Assembly: GCF_900604515.1 (NCBI RefSeq)
Contig: NZ_UWOS01000001.1
Location: 806,001-870,000 of the forward strand
Length of the DNA stretch: 64,000 nucleotides
Source of the DNA: Arcanobacterium ihumii
Lineage (GTDB): Bacteria; Actinomycetota; Actinomycetes; Actinomycetales; Actinomycetaceae
Direction: 5' to 3'
Positions 1 to 8,636 of this stretch are shown one piece after another. The position numbers and the translations under genes were made by a program. Under the pieces are notes generated by a model, which saw nothing but the letters and a program-made list of their open reading frames with translations, ran no database searches and had not been told where the DNA came from. Every line of letters begins with the position of its first letter. The first letter of the stretch is position 1.

Positions 1-462
1 CTTCAGCGAGGTTTGCAACTCCGAATTATCGAGCAAATGCCACTTGGTCCGCGCGAGACGTGGTCTCGTTCAAACATGGTGCCTGAACAGGAAATTTTGG
101 AGATTTTTAGCGAGCAGTTCACACTCACAACGGCATCTTATGATCCTCATTCACCAGCCCGTTTGTGGAATGTAGCGGAAGGTGAAGATCACCCCGCCGG
201 TCAAGTTGGTATTATCGCCTCGGTGACACGGCCATTCTGCACCACCTGCGACCGCACCCGACTCACTGCGGATGGTCAGATGCGGACCTGCTTATTCGGA
301 AATGCAGAAACCGATCTCCGCTCACTGCTTCGCTCAGGCGCTTCCGACGAAGAAATTGCACGTGTTTGGCAGGAAGGTATGGCACTTAAAAAACCAGGTC
401 ACGGAATTGATGACCCATCCTTTGTCCAACCAGAACGTTACATGTCTGAAATTGGTGGTTAG
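1..462 (+). CDS. moaA: GTP 3',8-cyclase MoaA, C-terminal part (cut by window edge)
   Basis: This is the 3' part of moaA; the reading frame is open from base 1, so the start lies outside the window. MoaA is a radical SAM enzyme that rearranges GTP in the first step of molybdenum cofactor synthesis. The visible segment carries the C-terminal [4Fe-4S] ligand pattern CTTCDRTRLTADG followed by a third Cys in RTCLF, which binds GTP rather than SAM. The N-terminal CxxxCxxC radical SAM motif is not in view. It heads a block of Moco genes. The frame ends at a normal stop after about 153 visible residues, so the C-terminus looks intact. Confidence 0.95.
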   Translation, partial: LQRGLQLRIIEQMPLGPRETWSRSNMVPEQEILEIFSEQFTLTTASYDPHSPARLWNVAEGEDHPAGQVGIIASVTRPFCTTCDRTRLTADGQMRTCLFGNAETDLRSLLRSGASDEEIARVWQEGMALKKPGHGIDDPSFVQPERYMSEIGG

Positions 463-492
463 CCTACCCCTATAGGTAATAGCCATTCAGAA

Positions 493-924
493 TCAGGCAG
501 ATCCCACCCATTCATCGGTTCCATCCGTAAATACTTGGCGCTTCCATACCGGGAGCTTTTCCTTGATCAAATCAACTAATTCCACAATTGTTTTAAACGA
601 TTCCCTTCGATGAGGGCTCGAAACAGCCGCAACCATCGCTAGGTCACCAATACCTAAAACCCCAACACGGTGATATAGCGCAACCGAGACTTCCGGATGT
701 CTAGCCGCTATCTCGTTAGCAACCTCCGCAATAACAACATCGGCACTTGGGTGGCAACTGTATTCGATCCCTGTCACTCCGCGACCGTCGTCGTGATTGC
801 GCACCTTACCTTCAAATACTACGCTGGCACCCGCTGCGTCGTCGTCCACCAAAGCAGCAATCGCCGCGGTATCCAATGCGGTTTCGGAAATCCCGGTTCC
901 TCGAACCTGTGAAGTCGCCATCAT
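493..924 (-). CDS. moaE: molybdopterin synthase catalytic subunit MoaE
   Basis: MoaE is the large subunit of molybdopterin synthase. It transfers sulfur from the MoaD C-terminus to precursor Z (cPMP). Visible family features are FEGKVRNHDDGR near the N-terminus, the substrate-region HRVG, and the conserved lysine stretch EKLPVWKRQ near the C-terminus. Three consecutive ATG codons lie at 927, 924 and 921; an AAGGAG box at 931-936 is 6 nt from the second, so 924 is preferred, with 921 equally possible. An in-frame extension to 978 would add an atypical N-terminus and is not supported. The gene is divergent from moaC. The small subunit MoaD is encoded 6 kb away at 7000-7266. Confidence 0.93.
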   Translation of the reverse strand: MMATSQVRGTGISETALDTAAIAALVDDDAAGASVVFEGKVRNHDDGRGVTGIEYSCHPSADVVIAEVANEIAARHPEVSVALYHRVGVLGIGDLAMVAAVSSPHRRESFKTIVELVDLIKEKLPVWKRQVFTDGTDEWVGSA

Positions 925-994
925 CATCCACTCCTTGAATCTGCGAAGTTCTTCAAAAACCTCAAAACACACTAGCATGGATTACGGAGGATTC

Positions 995-1501
995 ATGAAC
1001 GATATTAAATTTACACACCTAGATTCATCAGGCAAAGTATGGATGGTTGACGTTACCGCCAAACAACCAACTGTGCGTCACGCGCGTGCCCAAGCAAAGG
1101 TCACATGTTCGCCGCAGGTAATGGAAGCCCTGCGCACTGGCACAGTTCCAAAGGGCGACGTCCTTGCCGTAGCTCGGGTAGCAGGTATTGCTGCCGCAAA
1201 GAAGGTTCCAGATCTTCTTCCACTTGCACACACTATCGGTGTTCACGGAGCCGAAGTGGACGTAATTTTGAACGAAGACCACGTCCTGATTAAAACCCTG
1301 GTTCGTACCGCTGATCGCACCGGCGTAGAAATGGAAGCTCTGACTGCTGCTAACATTGCTGCGCTTACCGTCGTAGACATGGTGAAGGGTGTGGATCGAT
1401 CAGCTGCGATCACTGACTGCCTGATCACCCACAAATCGGGCGGACGATCCGGCAATTGGATTCGCCCAGGATTCGAAGAGGAGCTCGAAGAAAAATGTTG
1501 A
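995..1501 (+). CDS. moaC: cyclic pyranopterin monophosphate synthase MoaC
   Basis: MoaC converts the MoaA product to cPMP, the second half of step one in Moco synthesis. The 168-residue protein shows the family pattern: MVDVTAK near the start, LLPLAHTIGV (core with the conserved His), EMEALTAANIAALTVVDMVK, and a C-terminal KSGGRSG. The ATG at 995 is preceded by ACGGAGG at 984-990, which fixes the start; the same frame is open further upstream but that part is antisense to moaE. The stop overlaps the moeA start by 7 bp, so the two are translationally coupled. Confidence 0.95.
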   Translation: MNDIKFTHLDSSGKVWMVDVTAKQPTVRHARAQAKVTCSPQVMEALRTGTVPKGDVLAVARVAGIAAAKKVPDLLPLAHTIGVHGAEVDVILNEDHVLIKTLVRTADRTGVEMEALTAANIAALTVVDMVKGVDRSAAITDCLITHKSGGRSGNWIRPGFEEELEEKC

Positions 1502-2799
1502 TAACCCCCGAAGAATACGAAGCGCTTATTTTTAATAATCTTCAGCCGAAGCTAACAGAAACCATTCGCGTTCCGTTTCACAAAAGTTCAGGTTATACTC
1601 TTGCATCTGACGTACATGCTGAATTGAACGTTCCCTCATTCACTAATTCGGCAATGGATGGTTTTGCTGTGCGGACCGCAGATTTTTACGGAGAAGCACC
1701 CTATCATTTTCGGGTAATTACCGATATCGCAGCAGGATATTCCGTAAATTCAAGCGATAACCAGAATGCCGACGATGCCCAAGGTACCGATACTGGAACG
1801 CTGGGCATAGCGGCGCGTATTATGACCGGCGCACCCGTGCCAAGCTGGGCAGACGCCGTCATCAAGGTTGAGGACACCAACGCTCCTCACGGCGCCTCTA
1901 GGATGCCAGACACCGTCAAGATCAACATTCTCCCAAAGGTTGGGCAAAATATCCGACGTGCCGGAGAGGATGTTCATGTTGGCGACGTTGTTTTACGAGC
2001 TGGTCACACATTGAATGCTTATGCGCTTTCAACACTTGTTTCCACCGGTCACGGAAGCGTTGAGGTACGTCAAAAACCGCGCGTCGCTGTGATTTCCACG
2101 GGATCGGAACTTGTTGACGCAGGCGAAGCACTTGGTGAAGGTCAGATCCCTGATTCAAATTCTGTGTTGATCAGCCACCTTGCCCAAGAGGCCGGTGCTG
2201 AGGTTGTGGGAATTTTCCGAGCATGTGATACCGCCGAAAACTTCGGAGCTACCCTGATCAAAGCAGCCGCGGTAGCGGATATAGTTATTACCTCTGGCGG
2301 AGTGTCGATGGGCGCGTACGATCCGGTAAAAGAATTTGGACTGGCAAACGGTTTCACTTTCCAAAAGGTTGCAATGCAACCAGGCAAGCCACAAGGTCAC
2401 GGACTAGTTTCCGACGGCGAACACAAAACTTGCGTTCTGTGCCTACCAGGAAACCCTGTTTCGGTAGCGGTATCGTTCTTCCTTTTTGTGAGCCCGGTAC
2501 TGGATGCAATGCTTGGAAAGACCAAGGTTTCAAGAGCCGTACCAGTTAAAGTTAAAGCCGGTGCAGACTGGAAGTCAGCGAGCGGCCGACGTCAGTACCT
2601 GCCAGGTCGCTTAACGTCAAACGGCAGTGAACTTCAGATCACACCGATCCATTCCCTGGGATCAGGTTCCCACTTGGTAGCTTCTCTAGCCCAAGCGAAC
2701 GCCCTCGCCGTCGTCGACGACGAGACCGTATTCGTAACCAGGGGAGATATGGTTAGTGTCTACCAGATCAGTGATCTTCTCCGTGCATCTGAGAGATAG
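1495..2799 (+). CDS. moeA: molybdopterin molybdenumtransferase MoeA
   Basis: MoeA inserts molybdate into adenylylated molybdopterin. The 434-residue protein has the usual domain order: an N-terminal segment with SAMDGFAV, the MoCF-binding domain with STGSEL, GQIPDSNS and TSGGVSMGAYD, then QPGKPQGHG and CLPGNPVS, and a C-terminal beta domain. The ATG at 1495 lies inside the last codons of moaC (7-bp overlap), with GAGGAG 12-17 nt upstream. The 3' end overlaps the convergent mogA by 32 bp. Confidence 0.95.
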   Translation: MLITPEEYEALIFNNLQPKLTETIRVPFHKSSGYTLASDVHAELNVPSFTNSAMDGFAVRTADFYGEAPYHFRVITDIAAGYSVNSSDNQNADDAQGTDTGTLGIAARIMTGAPVPSWADAVIKVEDTNAPHGASRMPDTVKINILPKVGQNIRRAGEDVHVGDVVLRAGHTLNAYALSTLVSTGHGSVEVRQKPRVAVISTGSELVDAGEALGEGQIPDSNSVLISHLAQEAGAEVVGIFRACDTAENFGATLIKAAAVADIVITSGGVSMGAYDPVKEFGLANGFTFQKVAMQPGKPQGHGLVSDGEHKTCVLCLPGNPVSVAVSFFLFVSPVLDAMLGKTKVSRAVPVKVKAGADWKSASGRRQYLPGRLTSNGSELQITPIHSLGSGSHLVASLAQANALAVVDDETVFVTRGDMVSVYQISDLLRASER

Positions 2800-3268
2800 T
2801 GTGCTCAAGCATCGGGATGAGGACGTTTAGAGCATCTTTAACACCGTTCGGTGATCCTGGTGCGTTGACCACTAACACGCGGTGCAGGCCGGTAACCAAC
2901 ACTCCTGCGCGTCCACGTGAAAGAGCGGCGCCATGAATTCCACGCTTCCACCCTTCATAACGAATGGCTTCTGCGATTCCAGGAATATCAAAGCGAAGCA
3001 GGGTGTCCATCGCGCGTGCAGTGAAATCCTGTGGGGCAATGCCTGTTCCGCCTGTCGTAAACACAAAGTCAACTTCATGAATAGCTGCGGTTTGGACTTC
3101 TTCAGCGATCGCTCGAACGTCGTCACGGGTAATACCGGTGTACTGAACTTCAACACCGGCTTCAGAGAGAAGCTTCACTGCCAAAGGCCCTGATAGATCT
3201 TCGCGCTGACCCGCGGCAGAGCGATCCGAGATGGTGATGACAGCCGCTGTAATTTTCCTACCGTTCAT
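2768..3268 (-). CDS. mogA: MogA/MoaB family molybdopterin adenylyltransferase
   Basis: This 166-residue protein belongs to the MogA/MoaB family, which adenylylates molybdopterin before MoeA loads molybdate. Seen are an N-terminal ITISDRSAAGQ, the phosphate-binding FTTGGTGIAPQDFT, and a C-terminal NAPGSPNGVKDAL. MogA and MoaB are hard to separate by sequence; with moeA next door either name implies the same reaction. It is convergent with moeA and overlaps its end by 32 bp, so the two mRNAs are complementary there. Confidence 0.9.
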   Translation of the reverse strand: MNGRKITAAVITISDRSAAGQREDLSGPLAVKLLSEAGVEVQYTGITRDDVRAIAEEVQTAAIHEVDFVFTTGGTGIAPQDFTARAMDTLLRFDIPGIAEAIRYEGWKRGIHGAALSRGRAGVLVTGLHRVLVVNAPGSPNGVKDALNVLIPMLEHTISQMHGEDH

Positions 3269-3422
3269 TACTTCCTCTTTACTGTTCCTTGATGAAATCC
3301 TTAGCAGTATCGTAGCTCAGCGCGAGTCACATTCCTAATACACCAAAGGGTGTTCACATTATGGATGATTAGTAATTACACTGGTAAATAAGTCTATTCA
3401 AACAATTCAAGGAGATTTTTCC

Positions 3423-4217
3423 GTGACCTTTTCACGTTTTACAAAGAAGCGCATTATTAAACCCACAATAGCTCTTGCAATCGGAGCATCACTCCTAGCA
3501 GCTTGTGGAGCTGGTGAAACAGATGCTAAACCCGACGGAAATAAGGAAGCAAAGACTGAAATCACGGTATTCGCAGCAGCTTCATTGAATGCCGCATTCC
3601 CAGACATCGTAGATAATGTACTCCATAAAGAAAATCCAAACATTGACGTTAAGTTCTCTTTTGATGGATCATCAAACCTTGCTGAGCAAATTAAGAACGG
3701 AGCTCCAGCCAGTGTTTTTGCATCGGCAGATGAAAACAACATGCACAAGGTGGATAACTTCGTGATTGAGCCAAAGAAGTTCACCTCCAACACCCTACGT
3801 CTCATTGTTCCTGCCGGTAACCCTGCACGCATTACCGGTTTGAAAGACCTTGAGGGAAAGAAATTCGTGATGTGCGCGAGCCAAGTTCCGTGCGGAAAAG
3901 CAACCAAGAAACTCGAAGAACAACTTGGTATCAAGCTCAATCCTGTATCAGAAGAACAGAACGTCACGGGAGTGCGCACCAAGGTTGAATCCGGGGAAGC
4001 CGACGCCGGGATGGTTTACTTCACCGACGCTAAACTTTCAGGAAAGAAAGTTGAAGTGATTGATGTACCGGGCACCGATAAGGTTCGCAATTTCTATATG
4101 ATTGCAGAGATTAAGAAGAGCCAGAATTCCGAAGCTGCCAAAGCATTTATCAAAGCTGTTAATTCACCTGAAGGCAAGAAAATTCTGGAAAAGTATGGCT
4201 TCACGGAGATCAAATAG
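3423..4217 (+). CDS. modA: molybdate ABC transporter substrate-binding lipoprotein ModA
   Basis: ModA captures molybdate outside the membrane and delivers it to ModBC. The GTG start at 3423 is preceded by AAGGAG at 3409-3414. The N-terminus is a lipoprotein signal: basic residues, a hydrophobic run, and the lipobox LLAACG. The mature part shows ModA signatures VFAAASLNAAF, FDGSSNLAEQI and ASVFASADENNM, which line the oxyanion site. Length (264 residues) is normal. The fused permease/ATPase gene follows after 59 bp, so this is a molybdate uptake operon within the Moco block. Confidence 0.95.
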   Translation: MTFSRFTKKRIIKPTIALAIGASLLAACGAGETDAKPDGNKEAKTEITVFAAASLNAAFPDIVDNVLHKENPNIDVKFSFDGSSNLAEQIKNGAPASVFASADENNMHKVDNFVIEPKKFTSNTLRLIVPAGNPARITGLKDLEGKKFVMCASQVPCGKATKKLEEQLGIKLNPVSEEQNVTGVRTKVESGEADAGMVYFTDAKLSGKKVEVIDVPGTDKVRNFYMIAEIKKSQNSEAAKAFIKAVNSPEGKKILEKYGFTEIK

Positions 4218-4276
4218 TATGTTCTCCAATCCACGTTGCAATTCTTTAAGAGGTTCCTAGGAAAGAGCGAACGCTT

Positions 4277-6226
4277 ATGCGATTTCTTCCCCGCTGGTTG
4301 TGGATTCCCGCAACAGTTGCAACGGTATTCCTCGGATTACCGCTGTTGGCGGTCGCGTTGCGTTTGCCTTGGAGCAATATTCCTCAAATCCTTTCGACGC
4401 CGGCCGCCACAGAAGCAATTCAACTTTCGGTCTTCACCTGCCTCATTTCAACAGCATTAAGCGTGCTGCTTGGCGTTCCACTGGCGCTAATTTTTGGACG
4501 CTACGGAGAGCAGGGAAGATTGCCGGCGTGGTTAGCAACGGTACGGGCCGTTGTGACTGTTCCTCTGGTGATGCCACCGGTGGTTGCCGGTATCGCACTG
4601 CTCACGGCTTTCGGTCGTTCAGGTATACTCGGACCCAGCCTCAGTGCATTCGGGGTTACCGTTCCATTCACCACTGTAGCGGTTATCTTTGCTCAAACCT
4701 TCGTTTCGATGCCGTTTCTCATCATCACCGTTGAGACTGCCGTTAAGACGCTCGGCTGCGACTTTGAACGAGCAGCAAGCCACCTAGGCGCAAGTAGATG
4801 GAGACAGTTTTCGCGGATTACCATTCCACTCCTTACACCTTCGCTTCTGTCAGGAGCTGCTCTTGCTGCTGCGCGAAGCCTCGGGGAATTTGGTGCAACC
4901 ATCACTTTCGCCGGTTCGATGCAAGGCACCACTCGAACACTCCCCCTCGAGGTCTACCTTCAACGCGAAGTAGATACGGATACCGCCTTGGCTCTTTCCA
5001 TGGTGCTAATTGTATTTGCCTTGATATTAACCCTACTCACAACTCTGATTGAGACATATAACGCCAAACGATTTGCGCCACAAAGCACGATTCTAAATTC
5101 CCCTCACGATCGCGTGGACACCTCATCTAAACTACTTCCTCGGCATCCCTACCATTCCGACGCCGGAACCGGATACACACCGTGGTCCATTCGTGCCCTA
5201 GTTCCATCACGCGGAGTTGATATCCGGTTAAAGTCTAAGACCAGCGAAGTTATCGCTTTGATCGGTCCTAACGGTGCAGGAAAATCGACGACGGCACAGT
5301 ACTTAGCAGGAGACCTTCTGCGAGCTCCGAACCGCTCTGGAAAATCTGACAGTGCTGAAAGGTCCGACAATTTCCCAAAGCGAATTTCTTTCCTCCATCA
5401 GAAGCCTGCACTCTTCCCACATATGACGGTTTTAGAAAATGTGGCGTTCGGTCCACGTTGCCAGGGCTTAGCGTCGTCAAAAGCTCTAGAAATCGCTCGC
5501 CACGAGTTAGCCGCAGTAAGCATGGAAGAATTTGCCAAACGTCCACCACATCAGCTTTCCGGTGGTCAAGCCCAGCGGGTTGCGCTTGCTCGGGCACTCG
5601 CAGTAAACCCTCAGCTCCTGGTACTCGATGAGCCATTTTCTGGTCTTGATCATCGTGCTCAATCCGGTTTGCGATCAATCATCCAAGAACGCACCCGGCG
5701 TGGACTCGGCGTCGTACTCATTACTCACGAGCTATTGGACGTTATTTCTTTGGCAGATCGAGTAGCTGTGCTTGAAGACGGACACCTAAAAGCAACCGGC
5801 ACTGTTTCTGAAATCCTCGACAACCCTCCTACCAGCTTTGTTGCCGATTTCTTAGGCGTAAATATGTTGGTGGGGATTTTTGACGACGCCGGAGTGCGGC
5901 TCACATCTGGGCTCCACGTTGCTGGAATCTTGAGTGAAGAAACCAAGCTAATTGACGGTGACTCCGCAGCTGCCATTTGCGAACCCGCAGCGGTCGCTCT
6001 TCGAAAAACAACTTCTGAAGGCTCTCCACGAAACGCCTGGCAGGGCCATGTCTCTCAGATCCAATCCCAACACACAAACTTTGTGGTCACGGTAGAAATT
6101 GCTCCGCAAACCTACATCAAATCGCTGATCACGGCGTCGGCAATGACTCAACTTGCGCTGAGCATCGGCGACGCCGTGATTGCGGAAGTGAAAGCAACCC
6201 AGGTGAAGATTACGGCGCGGGGCTGA
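4277..6226 (+). CDS. modBC: fused molybdate permease and ATPase ModB-ModC
   Basis: One continuous 649-residue frame joins two subunits that are usually separate. Residues about 1-270 are a ModB-type permease with several hydrophobic segments and the EAA-loop motif at about 164-193 (ERAASHLGASRWRQFSRI) that docks to the ATPase. Residues about 310-520 are a ModC ABC ATPase with Walker A GPNGAGKST (about 330), signature LSGGQ (about 427) and Walker B LLVLDEP (about 447-453). The remainder resembles a TOBE (molybdate-sensing) region. No stop or internal start is needed at the junction. The 3' end overlaps moeB by 17 bp. Substrate specificity is inferred from modA and the Moco genes. Confidence 0.92.
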   Translation: MRFLPRWLWIPATVATVFLGLPLLAVALRLPWSNIPQILSTPAATEAIQLSVFTCLISTALSVLLGVPLALIFGRYGEQGRLPAWLATVRAVVTVPLVMPPVVAGIALLTAFGRSGILGPSLSAFGVTVPFTTVAVIFAQTFVSMPFLIITVETAVKTLGCDFERAASHLGASRWRQFSRITIPLLTPSLLSGAALAAARSLGEFGATITFAGSMQGTTRTLPLEVYLQREVDTDTALALSMVLIVFALILTLLTTLIETYNAKRFAPQSTILNSPHDRVDTSSKLLPRHPYHSDAGTGYTPWSIRALVPSRGVDIRLKSKTSEVIALIGPNGAGKSTTAQYLAGDLLRAPNRSGKSDSAERSDNFPKRISFLHQKPALFPHMTVLENVAFGPRCQGLASSKALEIARHELAAVSMEEFAKRPPHQLSGGQAQRVALARALAVNPQLLVLDEPFSGLDHRAQSGLRSIIQERTRRGLGVVLITHELLDVISLADRVAVLEDGHLKATGTVSEILDNPPTSFVADFLGVNMLVGIFDDAGVRLTSGLHVAGILSEETKLIDGDSAAAICEPAAVALRKTTSEGSPRNAWQGHVSQIQSQHTNFVVTVEIAPQTYIKSLITASAMTQLALSIGDAVIAEVKATQVKITARG

Positions 6227-6995
6227 TTGGAATATCAACGTCCGTAGCATTGAGCAAATCAATAAATTTGATTCTGCCTACCAGCGGAGTTCCAATCCCT
6301 GTGATTACTTTGATTGCTTCGATAGCCTCAATCACACCTGTTTGACCAGGTAGTGCACCCAGCAGACCAATATCAACCGAGCTTGGAATCGCATCGGAAG
6401 GTGCTTCGGCTGGGAAAACGTCACGCAAAGTGATTCCGTTCGGTGCTGGCATCCCGTGCTCGACTGCGCGCTCACCTGCCCAAAAGACAGATATTTGAGC
6501 CTGCCAACACTGAACCGAAGCCCAGATCATTGGTTTCTGCGCCCGCGCCGCTGCATCAGAGATAACAAAGCGAACTTTTTGATTGTCGGTTCCTTCGACG
6601 ACGAGGTCGTAATCAGCAAGGATCTCGTCCACGTTCGAATCATCGAGACGTAATTGGTAGGTGTTAATCGTCAGATCTGGATCAAGTTCCAAAAGTCGAC
6701 GCTTTGCACTCTCTACCTTAGGTTCTCCGATCGCAGCGTTGGAATGGATCACCTGGCGTTGAAGATTCGAAAGAGAGACGACGTCGTCGTCCACAATACC
6801 GATGGTGCCGATACCTGCGGCGGCAAGGTAAAGGAGCGCGGGCGAACCCAAACCACCCGCTCCGACCATCAAAACACGTGCGTTACACAGGCGGCGCTGG
6901 CCCTCTTCTCCGAGCTCAGTAAGAACAAGGTGACGAGCGAAACGTTCCTTTTGACTTGGCGAAAGCTCAGGCCCTACATCTACAAGCGGCTTCAT
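6210..6995 (-). CDS. moeB: MoeB/ThiF-type adenylyltransferase
   Basis: This protein should adenylylate the C-terminal Gly-Gly of MoaD, encoded 4 bp upstream in the same direction. It has the nucleotide-binding MVGAGGLGSP, the R-L-NLQRQV strand, and VVEGTDNQKVRF typical of the E1-like MoeB/ThiF/HesA family. The two CxxC pairs that hold a structural zinc in E. coli MoeB are absent: the segment that usually reads CYRCLFP is LRDVFPAE. The position of the conserved Cys in PSCAEGG-like loops is Ser (PSSVDIG). Zinc-free versions are my recollection for actinobacteria, so activity is not excluded. Convergent overlap of 17 bp with modBC. Confidence 0.88.
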   Translation of the reverse strand: MKPLVDVGPELSPSQKERFARHLVLTELGEEGQRRLCNARVLMVGAGGLGSPALLYLAAAGIGTIGIVDDDVVSLSNLQRQVIHSNAAIGEPKVESAKRRLLELDPDLTINTYQLRLDDSNVDEILADYDLVVEGTDNQKVRFVISDAAARAQKPMIWASVQCWQAQISVFWAGERAVEHGMPAPNGITLRDVFPAEAPSDAIPSSVDIGLLGALPGQTGVIEAIEAIKVITGIGTPLVGRIKFIDLLNATDVDIPISPAP

Positions 6996-6999
6996 CTAC

Positions 7000-7266
7000 T
7001 CATCCCCCTGCGAAAGGTGGGAGCACATCAACCGAGGCTTCGCCGTCGGGAATTTGGGCATCCACGTTGGCCCGTGCACCGTTGAGCAAAAACGAGCTGA
7101 AGCCAAGAATCCGCGCCAAGTCCGCCCCATTGGGCATAGGTTTGTGTTTATCGTTAATCGCTTCGATTAGGTTCGCAATCGTGGAGTTTTCAGGAAGTTC
7201 GTAGTGTTCTTCAGAAACCCCTGCGGCTGCAGCTGCACTGGCAAAATACCTGAGCTTGATGTTCAT
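7000..7266 (-). CDS. moaD: molybdopterin synthase sulfur carrier subunit MoaD
   Basis: An 88-residue ubiquitin-fold sulfur carrier. It begins MNIKLRYFASAAAAAG and ends VDVLPPFAGG, the exposed C-terminal Gly-Gly that is adenylylated and thiocarboxylated. LLNGARANVD in the middle matches the MoaD core. The tight spacing to moeB (4 bp) and the presence of moaE in the block favour MoaD over ThiS. The upstream region contains a perfect inverted repeat at 7329-7348. Confidence 0.92.
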   Translation of the reverse strand: MNIKLRYFASAAAAAGVSEEHYELPENSTIANLIEAINDKHKPMPNGADLARILGFSSFLLNGARANVDAQIPDGEASVDVLPPFAGG

Positions 7267-7328
7267 CTTTTCCTATCAAGAATCGAAACTATTAATTTAG
7301 ATGGTCACGGTTTTAATGAGCCGTTTAT

Positions 7329-7348
7329 CGTGTCCCGTTTCGGACACG
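7329..7348. promoter_or_regulatory. inverted repeat upstream of moaD
   Basis: CGTGTCC (7329-7335), a 6-nt spacer and GGACACG (7342-7348) form a perfect 7-bp inverted repeat. It lies 63 bp upstream of the moaD start and 74 bp beyond the end of the Abi-like gene. No T-run follows on either strand, so it looks more like a protein-binding site than a terminator. The binding factor is unknown. Confidence 0.35.
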
Positions 7349-7421
7349 TCGAGCCTACCAAAATGACCGAGAAGAACGTACTTGGGGAGTTTGCTAGACA
7401 GAGTATTATTTTTGTGAGCAA

Positions 7422-8295
7422 CTACTTCATTGAAGGCTCTAAAATTCCCTTTTCAAACGTCCTATTCTCTGAAAGAAGTTCCACTACGGACTCAAACCAC
7501 GAGGATCCATATCCCATTCTTTTCATCCAACGACCGGTCACAATTATGGCCGCATAGCTACCTGGATGTGAGAACTTCGGTGCACCTTTCTTCTCCTTTG
7601 GCAATACTTTAAAAGCAATATCGAATGACCTATTCCACAATTGTGAATGGTGAGCGCATCGATTCCTTAGAGCCGAGAAGGCATGAAGCGAATCAGAAAA
7701 ACCCGTCGTTGCAATGTTGAGAGAGCTAGCCGCTGCACTTATAACTTCTTTTTCTTTCAAATACGTAGAGGTTTTTGCTAACGTACCAAATGTCATTGTT
7801 TCGATCGCTACCCAAATAGGAATCCGACTCAAATCATCGCCGACTTTGTATCGATTTATCGTTGGAAGCATTGACCTTTTAAGATCACGTTCAATTTTTT
7901 GGATCAATCCATCCACCTTACCCGGAACATTTAGATAATATTCAGGATTCAAGTAAAATGCTTTCTCTCCCAAAACTCTACCTGCCTGATGAGAAAAAGC
8001 AGTCCTAGCCCTAAGTTCAATAATCGTCAACGCTTCCAGAAGCTTCACACGTAGTCGAGCATCAAGCTCAATTAATTCGGCAAGCTCATTCAAAGTCGTA
8101 CCTTGGACGAACTCGTTTTCACCGTGACGCGGATCGACCTGAAATTCCCTGAAATATCCGCTAAATCTATAATAGGCGGTCTTTTCAAGAAAGCACTCAA
8201 GTTCAGAAGCGCTTTCTAGCACTTTTTACAATAAGACCTCGTTGAATTAATAAATCTGCTAGCTCTGGGATAGATTTGAAATTCTTTTGTTGCAT
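7422..8295 (-). pseudogene. Abi_2 (AbiD/AbiF-type, HEPN) gene with a frameshift
   Basis: The long frame 8222-7422 (266 codons) begins abruptly at TAYYRFSGY, which in Abi_2 proteins is preceded by an N-terminal segment. That segment is present in another frame: ATG at 8295 with AGGAA upstream reads MQQKNFKSIPELADLLIQRG and continues to an A5 run (T5 at 8223-8227 on the plus strand). Skipping one A joins both parts into about 290 residues, a normal family length. The HEPN RNase-type motif RNRCAHH lies at 7647-7667. Abi_2 proteins act in phage abortive infection. The gene looks more AT-rich than its neighbours and sits next to a tRNA gene, suggesting acquisition. It may be a true pseudogene, a frameshifting gene, or a sequencing error. 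Confidence 0.7.
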
Positions 8296-8471
8296 GGGAA
8301 TTCCTAAAACATTGGCCCACCGCATTTTAGGTTAACCAAAAGGTCATAGCCTTGGGTGGGCGCTGATGGCACCCCAGTATACACAGCATAAAACCCTAGT
8401 AGTAAGATTTGGCAATAATTTCACTCACACAATTATATTGAATTCTAAAATACACATCCCAACAAAAACCA

Positions 8472-8511
8472 AAAACGCTGGTAAGCACATTTCGTTGCTT
8501 ACCAGCGTTTT
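8472..8511 (-). terminator. intrinsic terminator after tRNA-Ser(CGA)
   Basis: A 16-bp perfect stem (8472-8487 with 8496-8511) and an 8-nt loop. On the minus strand it is followed by a T-rich stretch (GGTTTTTGTTG), directly downstream of the tRNA-Ser gene. Confidence 0.85.
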
Positions 8512-8516
8512 AGTAG

Positions 8517-8602
8517 CGGTGACGGTGGGATTTGAACCCACGGTAGCTATTAACTACACAGCATTTCGAGTGCTGCACCTTCGGCCGCTCGGACACGTCA
8601 CC
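8517..8602 (-). tRNA. tRNA-Ser (anticodon CGA)
   Basis: Read on the minus strand this 86-nt gene has a 7-bp acceptor stem GGTGACG/CGTCACC, discriminator G, the anticodon stem CAGCA/TGCTG enclosing CTCGAAA (anticodon CGA), a long variable arm typical of class II tRNAs, and a T loop GGTTCAAATCC. CCA is not encoded. Confidence 0.95.
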
Positions 8603-8636
8603 TCGGCTTGTAATCCTAGCCGGATTTCACCAAAAT

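Noticed and set aside
7204-7557. Plus-strand open frame of 117 codons
   Set aside because: It is antisense to moaD and the Abi-like gene and has no recognisable domain.
8223-8602. Integration site with attachment repeats at tRNA-Ser(CGA)
   Set aside because: The Abi-like gene lies next to the tRNA, but no integrase and no second copy of the tRNA 3' end were found near 7267-7421.
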